Assembly: GCA_029378245.1 (NCBI GenBank)
Contig: JARKIF010000045.1
Location: 343,980-407,979 of the forward strand
Direction: 5' to 3'
Origin: Roridomyces roridus
Taxonomy: Eukaryota > Basidiomycota > Agaricomycetes > Agaricales > Mycenaceae
Length of the DNA stretch: 64,000 bases
The position numbers and the translations under genes are program-made. This document shows positions 1 through 11,045 of this stretch, in pieces (position 1 is the first letter of the stretch; the number at the start of each line of letters is the position of its first letter). Under the pieces are notes generated by a model. It was not told where the DNA came from and did not search any database. It worked only from the letters and a program-made list of their open reading frames with translations.

Positions 1-2309
1 TATGCCCTTGTACGCATGCTGGAGCGTGGTGGCGAGGGGACCTATGTCCGGCGGGCAAAGAAGCAAAAGAAGAAGGGCGGGGAAGATGATGCTCCAGACG
101 ATGCTGAGGAGGAGCGGAGGAGGAAGCAGGCAGAGAAGGAGACGACGTTCTCTCTGGAGGCGTTTGAGATGGTACGGTCTTTCTTTGCATATAATCGCTG
201 CTAACGCCATCTAGAAATTCGCTAGTGCTGAGATCACACATGCCCTGCTGCTACAGCTCGCACGCTTCAAAGAGCTCGAGACAGACTCTGAGGCGCTCCG
301 GCGTGTCGTCAGCTTACTTCATCGAGTGGCCGTCCGTGCCAAGGCAGAGGGCTTATTCTTCAATGTACGCAAAAAAAAGTACTTTGTCGGCACTGGCTAA
401 CCTACGTCCAGGTATCGACACTATATCTCTTTCAGACGATCTTGGCCGCGCAAAAGACGTTCCCGCGGGACCAGCCGCATCGCGACCTTGTTGCTCTAGT
501 GACGTTTGTGCTCAGACGCTTTTTCAAGGCGTTGCAGGAGGAACCGTTCTTGGCTGTCGAGGTGCGTTATAGCCTCCTATCGTCCGTTTCTACTGGCCGT
601 CGGGCACTCGCGATTTGCGAATTTTTATGCTCACGTCTGCTGGGTTTCGCTTTTGCCTCTGCCTTTGCATGCATGCGTTCAAGGGATGCTAAACTGACTG
701 ACTGACTGTTATCTATCTCTAGGCGTTCTTTCCGAAGAACCGGGGTCACTGGAAGGCGTTCTCGAGCTGGGAGCCGCCGGAGAAGGAAAAGGGGGTGCGG
801 GCGCTGCGTGCGGAGGAAAAGGCTGCGCAGACCGAGGTCCAGGTCAAGCGGGGGTATTCTTGGAGCGAGCAGCTGGGTATTGTTGTCAAGGCGCTCGTTG
901 ACGCGGACCAGTTGGATCTCGTGAATTGGACGATAGACGTGAGTAACGCTCGTGATGCCCGCCCGCCCGAAGATGCCGGATACTAACATCCATGACTGTA
1001 GATCCTCGGTACAGTGATACGGCAGTGGGAGCTGATCGCCAACGAGGCCATCGAGGCGGGGAAAGCCGATGCAGGTGGTGATGCTGCCCCCGAGGATGAC
1101 GAGGAAGATGAGGACGTTCTGGCGAAGAGAATGGCGGAGAAGCTCGATACACCGTCGAGCGAGATGCGCGAGAAGATGGTTGATTACCGTTGAGTCGTTT
1201 TCGCTGGCAGGGGGGTATTCTCTCGAGTCTGATTCCCCACAGGAATCCCCTATACGAGTGACCGAGAGGCCGATGCCGCCTCGAAGAATCCTCAGCTCAA
1301 ACTTCTCTTCCGGCTCGCCAAGTTTATCCTCCTGCCTGAAGGTCTGTTCTGTCTATTATGCTGGTTAATACAACGCTGACTCTACTCTAATTAATAACGC
1401 GTAGGACCGGATGGATCGGAGCCCGAGTGGTGTGTCGGTGCGGACGTCCCGCCAGCTGATCTTGAGCGCACCCGGAAGGTTATCAAGCAGTTCCTGGTCA
1501 CGCCAATTAACCTCGAGGGCAAGAAGGCGACTGAGCTTCTGACAAAGACGCGTCGGTCGCGTCGGGCGCGTTCGCCGTCGCTGTCGTCCGAGTCTGGTGG
1601 GGAATTCAGTGATAATGGGAGTGGTGGGGAGGCTGGCGATGGGTCGGGGAAGCACAAGAAGAAGAAGAAGAAGAAGGGCGGGGAGGAGGAGGGGAGGAGG
1701 GAGCGCGCCAAGAAGAAGGAGCTGGAGTACAAGTCGGCGCAGTTCATTGAGGACAGCGACGAGGAGTACGGGGATATTGACGCGTTCTTGGAGAAGGAGA
1801 AGGAGATGCGGGAGAGGATTTTGCGGACTGCAGAAGAGGCGGGAAGGAGTGCGCCGATGAAGGCGACGGGCACGAAGAAACGGAAGAAGAAGGACGCGCC
1901 TGTGGGCGAGGGCAAGCGGAAGAAGAAACAGCGTAAAGCGGACGACGAGGACGAGGATGTCTTTGGCTCGCGACCCGTCGAGGAGGAGGATCCTACCCCT
2001 CCTTCACGACCCCGCCCCAAGCCTCGTTTCAAAGGCGGCAGGCGATCATCGCCAGAAACAGCACCCGAGACGGAGGATGCTGTCGCCGATTCTCCTCCTC
2101 AACGCCCAAGACCCAAGCCTCGTTTCAAAGGCAAAGTCGCGCAGGTGACGCCAGAGACAGGCACATTGGCTCAAATGGACGTGGACGAGGATGCCGCCGC
2201 TACGGTGTCCGCGGGGGTGCCCGAGGCGGGGAGCTCGGACGAGGAAACGATGAGGGGTTTAAGTCGGCGCAGGACAAATCGACTGGTCGTGTCAGACGAC
2301 GAAGACTGA
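1..2309 (+). CDS. Tof1/Swi1/Timeless replication fork protection factor, C-terminal part (5' truncated by window)
   Basis: Subunit of the fork protection complex (Tof1-Csm3 / Swi1-Swi3 / Timeless-Tipin) that stabilises stalled replication forks in the nucleus. Joining exons 1-171, 215-364, 412-561, 723-938, 1002-1188, 1243-1341 and 1405-2309 gives one open frame, with all introns GT-AG and phases closing. Family signatures are seen in order: YVRRAKKQKKK, EAFEM followed by THALLLQLARFKELE, LLHRVAVRAKAEGLFFN, then FFKALQEEPFLAVEAFFPKNRGHWKAFSSWE, and later the IPYTSDREAD and KLLFRLAKFILLPEG blocks. The last 250 residues are acidic and lysine-rich (KKKKKKK, KKRKKK) with two PRPKPRFKG repeats, typical of the disordered tail. 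The intron at 939-1001 has a perfect TACTAAC branch site near 981. Translation starts left of the window. Confidence 0.9.
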
Positions 2310-3786
2310 CACCTCCGAGTGGATCTAGACTTTGATATCTGGGGTGGTAACCAAGGGATGGTCCTCCCCAGCTGGACGACTGGCTGGGACCTACTTTACT
2401 TATCAGCAGCGAAGACCCTGTGTTGCATGTGCGGAAGAACTTGATTTTGTTTTTTTTCCCCGTCCTTTTCGAATCTTCCACTGAACTTTTTTTTCTTGGA
2501 GGGCGGCGACCCAGGCCAAAGCCGAGTTTGGATTGGCTGCCGTGCCCCTTGATACACACTGGAGCTCGGCGCACACCGCCCTGACTTCCGTGCTCCTCCG
2601 CCCGTCCGTTGGCCTGGACCTTGCAATGCGTTCAAGCTCGGACCGGTCGACGGCCATGATGCTCCGATATGAGCCCTTTTTTGTGGGGCGACATGTCAAG
2701 CAAAATTGGCCGCGATGCACAAAGACGCTCGTCTGTGGTGGGCTTACTGTGGCCGATTCGGGCCTTCCTTTTGGGCTCTGTGCTGTCTCTGACTGGTAAA
2801 GTTTTGAGTCGAGGGAACCGTATCGGTCGGAGACGTTGCGTTGCCGAACAGGCGAGGCGAGGCGTATATGCGAGCACGCCGGCGGCAGGAGGGTCTGAGA
2901 ATAAATGCAATCATATCAACGGGCCACCTATTTTGAAAGACGTGCAGGGTGTGTGCGTGGGTTCATGCGCTCCTGTCTGTCTTGGGAATTAATGGGAAAT
3001 GCAGGAGAGAGGCTGGTTGCCAGGTGCCCCTTGTTAGTTGTTGTCCCTTGTTCATTCTGTCAGAAAGGCACGGCGACGAGGATGATGACGAATGGCGACG
3101 ACGACGACAAGGCCCGCCCTCACACCGCCGACGTGCGAGGAAATGAAGGTGCAGATTACAATTTTTGTCTGGTCTGGAGGAAAGCATATGTGCCCAGTTG
3201 GGAGATCCCGAACGGGGCGGGGGGTTATGTAAAGGGGCGAATTTGCTTCCGTCTGTGGAGATACTCTGTTGCTATTTTCGCACTCCGCGGCAGCTTGGGT
3301 ACCGCAGGATGTGCCGTAATTCCAAGAAGTGTGGGTTGATGAAACATGGGAGAAGGTCTGGGACGATTGGACCTCGGGGAGAGGCTGTACTGAAAAGGCA
3401 AGGGTCGGACGCCACTAGCCCGTTTAGATTGTCAGGAAGGCACACGCGGGTTTGGAAAGGCTCCAAACATTGATCGGCGACCTCATATGGGAGAAAGAAA
3501 AAAAAGAGTCCGGTGGGCAGCGTCGGTGGAGGAGCAGTATAGAAGGGAAGGGGGGCTGTCTCTGGGCTCAAACTAGCTCAAATGAAGTCTAGAAACGGGC
3601 GCAGATTTTCTTCCAAATGGATTCATCGCTTGTTCTCACAAGGGCTCGTCGCTTGATGGCTGCGACAACATAAAGCAACAAAAAAGTGGACGTCTGCTCC
3701 TCCTCCGATTCCTTATAATACTCTTTCCACCCTCCAACCACATCCCACTGCCTCTCCCCAACTTACGTTAAAACTTACTATCCTTG
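2310..3786. other. Intergenic region between Tof1 and bZIP genes
   Basis: About 1.5 kb with no reading frame resembling a protein family on either strand; open frames here are short and lack splice support. It holds the 3' untranslated region of the Tof1 gene and presumably the promoter of the bZIP gene. Pyrimidine-rich sequence lies just before the bZIP start (about 3710-3785). Confidence 0.6.
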
Positions 3787-4921
3787 ATGTCCTCTGTAAG
3801 CGGTCATACGGCACCTGCAGAACGCCCCGAGCGCAGCCGTAACGCCAAGGCACAAGCGAGGCATCGCGCAAAGCGAAAGGCCTACATCGAGCAGGTGCGT
3901 CGGTCGTCCAGCACGTCTTGCAGCGCGTCTGACGCGGTATACAGCTCGAACAGACCGTGACCAAGCTCCAGACGGCCCTTGGCTTCACCCCAGAGCAAGT
4001 CGCGGCTCTTCCACCTCCCCTTGCCAAAATCCGCGAGCTCGAGCAGGAAAACGCCCGTCTCAGCAAGGAGAATGAGGACCTCCATCGCATGCTGTCGGAG
4101 AGCAATGGAGGAAGACCTCTACCGCTCGACCTTGGCCGGCGGAGCTCGCTGACGTCGTTTGGGAACGATTCGCGGTGCGGGGACCGCGAAACCTACAACA
4201 AGAGGCGGAAAATGGACTCCATCGACGACGTTTACATTGTGAGTCGCGTTTTTTTCTCGGTCGCATATGGTGCCTTGATGGATTCCGCAGCAGAGCCCGC
4301 CCGGCTCGTCCCACAACGACAATCTTGGGCGGCCACCGCCTTTGACCATTCCCTCCCAGTCAGCATTGCCTCACCACTATCCTGCCTCTGCCCACCCGTC
4401 AAACCATTCCAGCTCCAGCCACACAGGCCCCACGTCGTCGTCCATGTTTGGCCTTAACCCGCCGCCTGCGCCCTTCCAAATCCCCAACACCCCGTCGGGG
4501 TCGAGCTCGACGTCGAGCCCACCGTTTTCGGCGAGTCTTTTTCCCTCATAGGCGTACGCGCTGCGAGACCTACTCTGGATCCTAGTGACCATCCGCTCCA
4601 TTTAGCCCGCCCAAATGCACTCGTCCAACTCGCCCGTCAGTCACCGGCCTTCATTAAGCGGTCTTTCAAGTTACTCTCAAAGCGGCAGCCAGTACCAGCC
4701 AGTAAAAGCCGAGGACGAATACGTGAGTGTCCGTGAGCCACTTGTGCGCCAGAGTCTGATCACCGTGCGCTCGCTAGTCGTCCAACCACCACCAGTCGAA
4801 TCATCATTCCTCTTCGCACTCGAGCCACGGATACACCCTCCCGCCCTTCTCGCAGACGATGCCGGAGCACGTGGACAACTGGCACGGATACTCGTCTGAA
4901 CGAGCCCCATTACATCGCTAG
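3787..4921 (+). CDS. bZIP transcription factor
   Basis: Nuclear DNA-binding regulator of the basic leucine zipper class. Exon 1 (3787-3894) encodes RSRNAKAQARHRAKRKAY, matching the bZIP basic signature N-x7-R. Exon 2 (3945-4238) continues with IEQLEQTVTKLQTAL and, further on, IRELEQENARLSKENEDL, a zipper-like coiled coil. Exon 3 (from 4291) is Ser/Pro/His-rich and stays in frame to a stop at 4549-4551. A later stretch (4606-4722 plus 4778-4921, intron 4723-4777) is also clearly coding and ends ERAPLHR. No GT donor in the right phase joins exon 3 to 4606, so either the gene ends at 4551, a distant phase-2 splice is used, or there is an indel. Start chosen as the first ATG with the basic region in frame. 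Targets unknown. Confidence 0.75.
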
Positions 4922-5558
4922 ACTTGGCTCTTTTTACGTTTATTTCGGTAGACTTGCCCCGTCCCCAAAACCCAAATACGCTCTGAAATTGTGTACACAT
5001 CCATATCTGCACCTGCTTTCATCGCTGCTCTCTCTTTCTCTCGTCCTAATTCCTTTCATTTATGCATACATACCATACGATTATTTTGCCCGCCCCTGGT
5101 CTGGCGGACCCACCCACCGTAGATGAGAAGTTTGTTTAGCTGATAGAAGCCGTTTGCAGTACACTGCAGGTTGCCGATCTTACGCGACGGGTTACGAGCT
5201 TTTTACGAGACGCGGTGCGAACGGTATGCCGGCATGAAAGGAATTGCCGTTGACGCGACGACGCGTCTCAAAAGAAACGCGTAGAAAGAACAGAGCTGTT
5301 TGGTCAAAGAACGGCGATATGGATAAACGGACGGGCGTGCGTGCATTGTTCCAAGTTCCGTGTGGCGCTCAAGGGTTCTTTGTTCAAGAAAATAGGTCAA
5401 GAGAGTCGTGCCCCCAGTGGCAACAGCATCTGCATCTTGTCCTTCTTCTTCTGCTTCTTCTCTGCTATTCCTGACACCCGTCTGATTGAATCTGCAACTC
5501 AATTTCACCTGTTGTGCGGCATCCCCGACCGAATCTGTGGACGAGAATATTACAAGCG
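4922..5558. other. Intergenic region
   Basis: The 3' flank of the bZIP gene and 5' flank of the transaldolase-like gene. No open frame here has splice support or recognisable motifs. Confidence 0.5.
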
Positions 5559-7346
5559 ATGCATTCCCGGCGTCCAATAATTAATCATCGCGGAAATGGA
5601 CGTGGAAATGGATGCAGTGGCCGCGGGGAAGAAGAAGGATACGAAAAGGAAAAGGCGACCAAGTCAAATTCAACTGCGAGTACCAGCAAGTCGCAGGACC
5701 AACCAAAGCAACAACGAGCCGCGATTTTGGCGGACACGCTTGATTATGCTGGTGCGCAGCCACTCTTTTCTTTTATATTGGCATTATTCAATTGAATTGC
5801 GCGTCTAGCTGTGTCGATGTATAATCAAGATGTTCGGGGCGCGGTGATGACCCCCGCCAGTCTTTTGACCGCGCTCGAAGACCCGAAAGACGAGTCGGTG
5901 TTTTATCATCTGTGGGTGGCGGCGCGTCAAGCTGTGGAAGAAGGTTGCAGGTCAGTTTGAATTGTACATTGGCGCCCGAGAAGCAAGCTCACTGGCAGGG
6001 TAGGCGGGGAGGTATGGAACTCAGGGCCATATTGCGGGACGCGATGGAGCGATTGGTGCGTGATAATACATACCTTGGGCGGGGGTCGGCTGACATTATT
6101 CCCATTCAATCCATTCGACCTTCCCAATTGGTTTCAATTTGATGCTGATAAATTCCACCCCGCCGCCGCCGATAGGTCGTCGAGGCGGGATGGGCGCTGC
6201 GCGAGCGAAGCGGAGGACGATTGATCGCGTTTGTAGACCCAAGAAGGTATGACGACGCGGGTGCCATGGCGCGCAGTGCACGGCGGTTAGTCCGACTATT
6301 CCGTTTGCGCGGGGTATCCCAAAGCGATGTCTTCATCAGCGTGCGTATCTTTGCCAGTTCTCCGTCATCCCTGCATTCTTGAAACAAAAAGAAAATAACT
6401 GAATTGTAGATCCCTGCCACGGAGGACGGGGTTGCGGCCGCGCGGGAGCTTGCAGAGCAGGGTATCCGAACTAACCTGACCCTGGTCGCTGGGCTCATGC
6501 ACGCCGCTGTCTGTGCTGAAGCGGGCGCCACGACTGTGACCATCGCCGTCGGCCCGGTCAGCGTTTTTTAAAATACTTGATCGAAAACTTACTATTCGGA
6601 AAAGCTGCTTGATGCTCATGAACGGAGGCGGGGTACAGCCTACCCAGACCTCGCACTGCACCCAGGCATAGAGATCATCCAGGCGATCCAGGCGTACTTT
6701 GAGCTGCACAACCTCAACGCACGGCTCGTCGGACGGGATTTTCGCAAGGTGTGTGCCAGTGATCGAATCGAGATTTCTTCGGTCGGCGTCTGAATTATTC
6801 ATTCATTCATTCTTCGGCTAGTTTCGTGAATTGCAAGCGTTGCCAGGGTTCGACGCCATCTGCTTAACCGAAACTCAGCTCGCCGTGCCGCGATGGCAGG
6901 CCACGGCGCGTGGAGGCAGTGCCAAGGCGCGTCACGCTGCGCGCGCCCCCGCGGCGGACATGCGTGCCAGGCAGGCCCAGCGCCCCTCCGAGTTCCTAGA
7001 ACACGTGTCCGGTGCGGGGTTCATGGAATGGATGTCTGCCTCTGCACGGGAGATCCTGGCCGAGGCGATGTTTCCGGCCCTCGAGCATATGGAGATCAAG
7101 ATGAATATAATCGAGCGGACGATGCAGCGAGAGGTTGCGTGGCAACTGACGCTCAGGCGGACAGTCAGCTTGCGGGAGCTCGAGGTGGGACTCGAGCAGG
7201 GCCGCACGGAGCCACAGCCAACTCCGCCGCCGGCCAATCGGGAATCTGGGCCTGAAAATGAAAAGACGACCAAGAAGGATACAGGGAGCACCAGGACGCC
7301 GCTGGGAGATCAGGACAACGTGCAGGACCCAAATGAATATTTCTGA
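5559..7346 (+). CDS. Transaldolase-family protein lacking the Schiff-base lysine
   Basis: Seven exons (5559-5751, 5809-5950, 6004-6055, 6176-6340, 6410-6556, 6605-6748, 6822-7346) join into a 455-residue protein with consistent phases. The transaldolase (beta/alpha)8 landmarks are recognisable: LADTLDYAAVSMYNQD, then AFVDPRRYDDAGAMARSARRL, VFISIPATEDGVAAARELAEQ, GIRTNLTLVAGLMHAAVCAEAGA, and GFDAICLTETQLA. In active transaldolases the VFIS position reads [IV]LIK, with the lysine forming the Schiff base. Here it is Ser184, spelled AGC immediately before the intron at 6341-6409. Asn of the TNLTL block is kept. The C-terminal third (MEWMSASAREILAEA and onward, then a Pro/Glu/Asn tail) is longer than in canonical enzymes of about 320-335 residues. 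Probably not a transaldolase catalytically; role unknown. The start is uncertain because an ATG at 5596 lies in another frame. Confidence 0.75.
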
Positions 7347-7620
7347 GAATTGAAATGCTGTAGAGAATTCTGATAGATGGTCAGAGTCGGTGTTAGCGGG
7401 ACGAAAGAGACAGCCTCCGGTGCGTAGACGACGGCCTGGCATCTAGATTCCTTTCCCAACCTCGCCGCGTCCGTGGGTGTGAGTAGGTGTTTAGAAAAAA
7501 GCCCGTTGCGGGCCCGACGAACTCGCACGCATGCCACGACCAGTTGGCCGCGGCAATGTGGGAAAATACAGAAAAAACACTCTTCTATATTCTCTCTAGA
7601 TAAGAAAGCGTCTACTGCGT

Positions 7621-8733
7621 CTAGTTGGCAGCGGCGACGACGCGAAGGTCGCCGATCGACTGTGTGACAAAATCAGGCACGATGCTCGACGCCGTGGGGC
7701 CAGAAATATCAGCCTCTGCGGTGATGCCTGGAAGACACGGATGAGCCAGGGGACGGGTTAGGGGTATATGTAGGCCTACCAGTCAGCACGAGGAGAGTAG
7801 AGAGCCCGCCGTTCTGGCCAAAGAGAATGTCGGTATTCAGGCGGTCCCCGACCATTATAGTGCGCGTGGGATCAAAGTTAATTCTGAAGCAGATGAGTGC
7901 CTGGATAGAGAGACCGAGAGGAAGAAGAAGCGTACTTGGCCTTGATGCAGTCGAGCATGGTGCTGGCAGGCTTCCCGATGCTAATTGGATCGCGACCGAG
8001 AGCATACCGCAGGGGCGCACTGATGGCACCGGCGCCAGGGAGCAGGCCACCGCCGGCGGGGTACGTGCTGTCCTCGTTGGTGGCGAGGAAGACACAGTCG
8101 GGGTTGCGCGTCAAGTACTGGAAGGCCTTGCACAGTTTCGTGTAGTTGATCTGCATGTCGAGGCCGCAGAGGACAGCACCGACATCGGGGTCGAGCGTAA
8201 AGTCGTCGAGCGAGAAGGGCGCCAGGGTCACGTCTGCAGGGTCGGTTCCTCCGAGGAAAGATACACCCTCTTCTGCCAGCTCTTCCTCCACTCCCTTCTG
8301 CCCAATCACATACACCTTCTTGTCCTTGGGAAGCTTCATGACCGACGACACGTAGACCGCCGCAGCATACGCAGATCCGTAGATCTCGTCCTGAAGAAAT
8401 ATTGGTCACACAGGAGACGAAGACGATAACAAGACACACCACATGGGCCTCGACACCGAGAGCGTCAAACTTGCCCTTGTAGCTCTTCCTGGACTTGGTC
8501 GCGTTATTGGTGACAAAGATGACCTTCTTCTCTGGGGTCGTGGATCAGGGATGGAGCCCAAGTCGAGCTCGAGGGGCCGACGTACTGCGACTGCGGAGGA
8601 GGTCAAGAACTTGGATGGCTCCGTCGATAAGACGATCGCCGTGCCAGAGCACCCCGTCGCAGTCGAACATCCAGGTCTCATACTTGTCTAGGAGGCCTTC
8701 ATAGTCGGCAGCAGAGGAGAGACGTGCGGCCAT
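7621..8733 (-). CDS. PHO13: PHO13-type HAD phosphatase (4-nitrophenylphosphatase / phosphoglycolate phosphatase)
   Basis: Cytosolic HAD-superfamily phosphatase that removes toxic by-products of glycolysis and the pentose phosphate pathway (2-phosphoglycolate, 4-phosphoerythronate) in homologues. Five exons (8592-8733, 8440-8531, 7936-8390, 7780-7883, 7621-7727) give exactly 300 codons including stop, the usual length. HAD motif I is FDCDGVLW; motif II sits in KKVIFVTNNATKSR; the C2-cap residues FSLDDFTLDPDVGAVLCGLD follow; the motif III lysine is in ISIGKPASTM; motif IV is IMVGDRLNTDILFGQNGG. Introns are 49-60 nt, all GT-AG. It is tail-to-tail with the transaldolase-like gene (274 bp between stops), and its start lies about 195 bp from the divergent oxidoreductase gene, so the two may share a promoter region (8734-8927). 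Confidence 0.92.
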
Positions 8734-8927
8734 CGAGGTTGGTCGTAAGCGATTTCCGTATTCGGATCTCTAGATCTTTCTTCACCATCGTAGACGATCG
8801 TTCTTGCTGCAAGATATTCGTCCAAAAGCTATCCAGGATGTCATGCCCATCGACGCGCTTGCGAAGAGCAACCAGATTTGATGCCGTGACTTGAGGCGTT
8901 GCCGCGAATTCGCTGTCACTTTTCACC

Positions 8928-10886
8928 ATGAAGGTCGCTGTCGTTGGCTCTGGAGCCGCTGGACTCGCTGCTACTTGGGTGGGCTTTCTGTGTGCGCCAA
9001 TCGTTCGAGTCTAACGCGAAGAGTAGCTTCTGAACGAGCATACCGACCATCAAGTCCATCTGTATGAAGCGGATGACCGCCCGGGCGGACACGCGAATAC
9101 CGTCAAGTTTGTACCTCCAGGGAAGAAGGAGGAGGAGGGGGTATGGGTTGACACGTAAGTCCACGTCCATACCAGGATCCCCATCTGAATAGCTTTCTAG
9201 CGGTTTCGTACGAGCTCAATAAATGCGCGTCTCCTCATCTAACTTTGACCAGATCGTCTTCAATCCCAGCACGTACCCCAACTTTATCAACTTCCTCAAG
9301 CAGCAAGGCATCCAATACGTCCCCACCGAAATGACCTTTAGCGTCTCTCGCGATCGCGGCGCGTTCGAGTGGGCGGGGGACAATCTCATGACGGTCTTCT
9401 GCCAGCCGTACCGCCTCGTCGATCCAGAGATGTGGTGTCTCTTGTATGACGTCCTGCGGTTCAACGCGTGCTGCAGGAGCATTATCGCTACGCCTTACGA
9501 CGGCACCGAAGAGTCGATTGGGGAGTACCTTGACCGGGAAGGGTATTCCGAGTCCTTCAAGGACAATTATCTGATCGTGAGCCTTCTGCCTTCATATCGT
9601 TCTGGGCCTCACGAAGATTGTAGCCGATGACTGCGTGTATATGGAGCACGCCCCCGGATAAATGTGCTATGGACTTTCCTGCCCGGACGCTGGTGCGTGC
9701 CTTCCTGCCCCTTGACTTTCGCTCATACGCGCCCAGATACAATTCTTGAACAATCACCACCTCTTGCAAATCACCGGCAAGCCTTCGTGGCTAACGTTAG
9801 CTGGCGGGAGGCAAGTCTCTTCATTGCGCGCAGAGCTCTTCTAATATACTCTGCAGCCGGGTCTACGTCAACAAGATACTTTCCAAGCTGCCAGCTGAGC
9901 AGCTGCACCTGTCGACGCCCATCGCGGCCGTCAGCACCGAGGAGGGCACGAGCGGCGTGCAACTGACCACGGCGGGTGGTGTGATGGAGACGTACGACCA
10001 CGTCATCTTTGCATGCCACTCGGATACGACACTCCAGATCCTGCGGGCGGGCGAGGGTATGACGAAGGACGAGGAGGAGATCCTGGGGATGTTCCAGTGG
10101 AATCGGAATGAGGCGATCCTTCATTCTGATGTTAATGTGAGTAGTGGAGCGCGAGGACGGAGTTGTGCATTGACTGTTCCGAGCAGCTCATGCCGCAGAG
10201 CAGACTTGCGTGGTCTTGCTGGAACTACCTCACGCAGTCGGTGCAGGACGCCCAGGGCAAACGCAAAGCGAATTCAGATCAAGTATCTTTGTACGTGGCC
10301 ATCCTCCTCTCCACGCGTCATCTTCTCACCCTCTTCCAGGACGTGTAAGTCACCTCCTCGAGTCCGGGGCACTTCAGCTGACTCTTCCCTAGACGGAATG
10401 AACGACCTCCAGCACATTTCCGAAAAGCAGCACGGCCCCGTCCTCGTCACGCTCAACCCGCCCTTCGAGCCCCGCACCGACCTCCAAGCAGGCCGGTGGC
10501 AGTACGACCACCCCGTGCTCGACAGCACCGCTATCCGCGCTCAGAAACGCATGTCGGAGATCCAGCATACGCGCGGGTTGTCGTACGCCGGTGCGTGGCT
10601 CAAGTATGGGTTTCATGAAGATGCGTTTGCGTCGGGGTTGGCTGCTGTCAGGCCGCTTGTCGGAAAGGGAGGACGAATGCCGTTTCAGATTGATTTGGAG
10701 GTGGATAGGAGGCCGCCGAGTGCGTGGGCCGCGGTGATGTTTTTTAGGCTGTTTGAGGGGAGTGGGGCGAGGGCTGGTGTGGCGCTTGTGGGAGGGTGGG
10801 GTATCGGCGTTCTTGGGTGGGTGTTGTGGTCCGTTTTTGGGTGGGGGAAGGAGTTGAGGGGGGGGAAGAGGGTCAAGTTGGATTGA
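8928..10886 (+). CDS. FAD-dependent amine-oxidase-like oxidoreductase (COG2907 type) with micro-exons
   Basis: Ten exons (8928-8978, 9027-9154, 9201-9207, 9253-9576, 9624-9692, 9737-9810, 9857-10136, 10187-10290, 10340-10344, 10393-10886) yield a 511-residue protein. The N-terminal dinucleotide-binding motif is VAVVGSGAAGLAATWLL followed by the acidic LYEADDRPGGHANT, the FAD signature of flavin amine oxidases. Downstream blocks NPSTYPNFINFL, WAGDNLMTVFCQPY, WLTLAGGSRVYV, RLAWSCWNYL, VSLTYGMNDLQ and PVLVTLNPP match the COG2907 family, whose bacterial members sit beside cyclopropane-fatty-acid synthases; the substrate is not known. Near the C-terminus is a hydrophobic segment (ALVGGWGIGVLGWVLWSVF) that may be a membrane anchor. 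Two exons are only 7 and 5 nt, and the intron 9811-9856 uses a GC donor (GCAAGT). Without the micro-exons the frame is lost. Confidence 0.9.
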
Positions 10887-11037
10887 GTTTCGTGTCGCTT
10901 GTTACTGTACTCTCTTTTGTCTTTCAGCGTCACGTGACTGACGCGTCGATGGTCCGTGCACGAACGCGACTTTTGCGTTCCAAACAAGTTCCAGATATAC
11001 TGAGGACCCGTCACCACCCGTCATGGCCCGTCGACGG

Positions 11038-11045
11038 CCGGGAAC
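11038..11045 (+). repeat. Left 8-bp target site duplication of hAT-like element
   Basis: CCGGGAAC directly abuts the left terminal inverted repeat and is repeated exactly at 12404-12411 after the right end. Confidence 0.85.

Noticed and set aside
1391..2032. 213-codon minus-strand frame over the Tof1 tail
   Set aside because: It is the complement of the Lys/Glu-rich disordered tail (Ser/Phe runs on the other strand); the plus-strand frame carries the family motifs.
7827..8429. 200-codon plus-strand frame across the PHO13 gene
   Set aside because: Antisense to HAD motifs that are read on the minus strand with closing exons.
10940..11045. An outer transposon enclosing the hAT-like element (CCCGTC-rich flanks on both sides)
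   Set aside because: Both flanks share short CCCGTC/GACGGG words, but no terminal repeats or target duplication could be defined.
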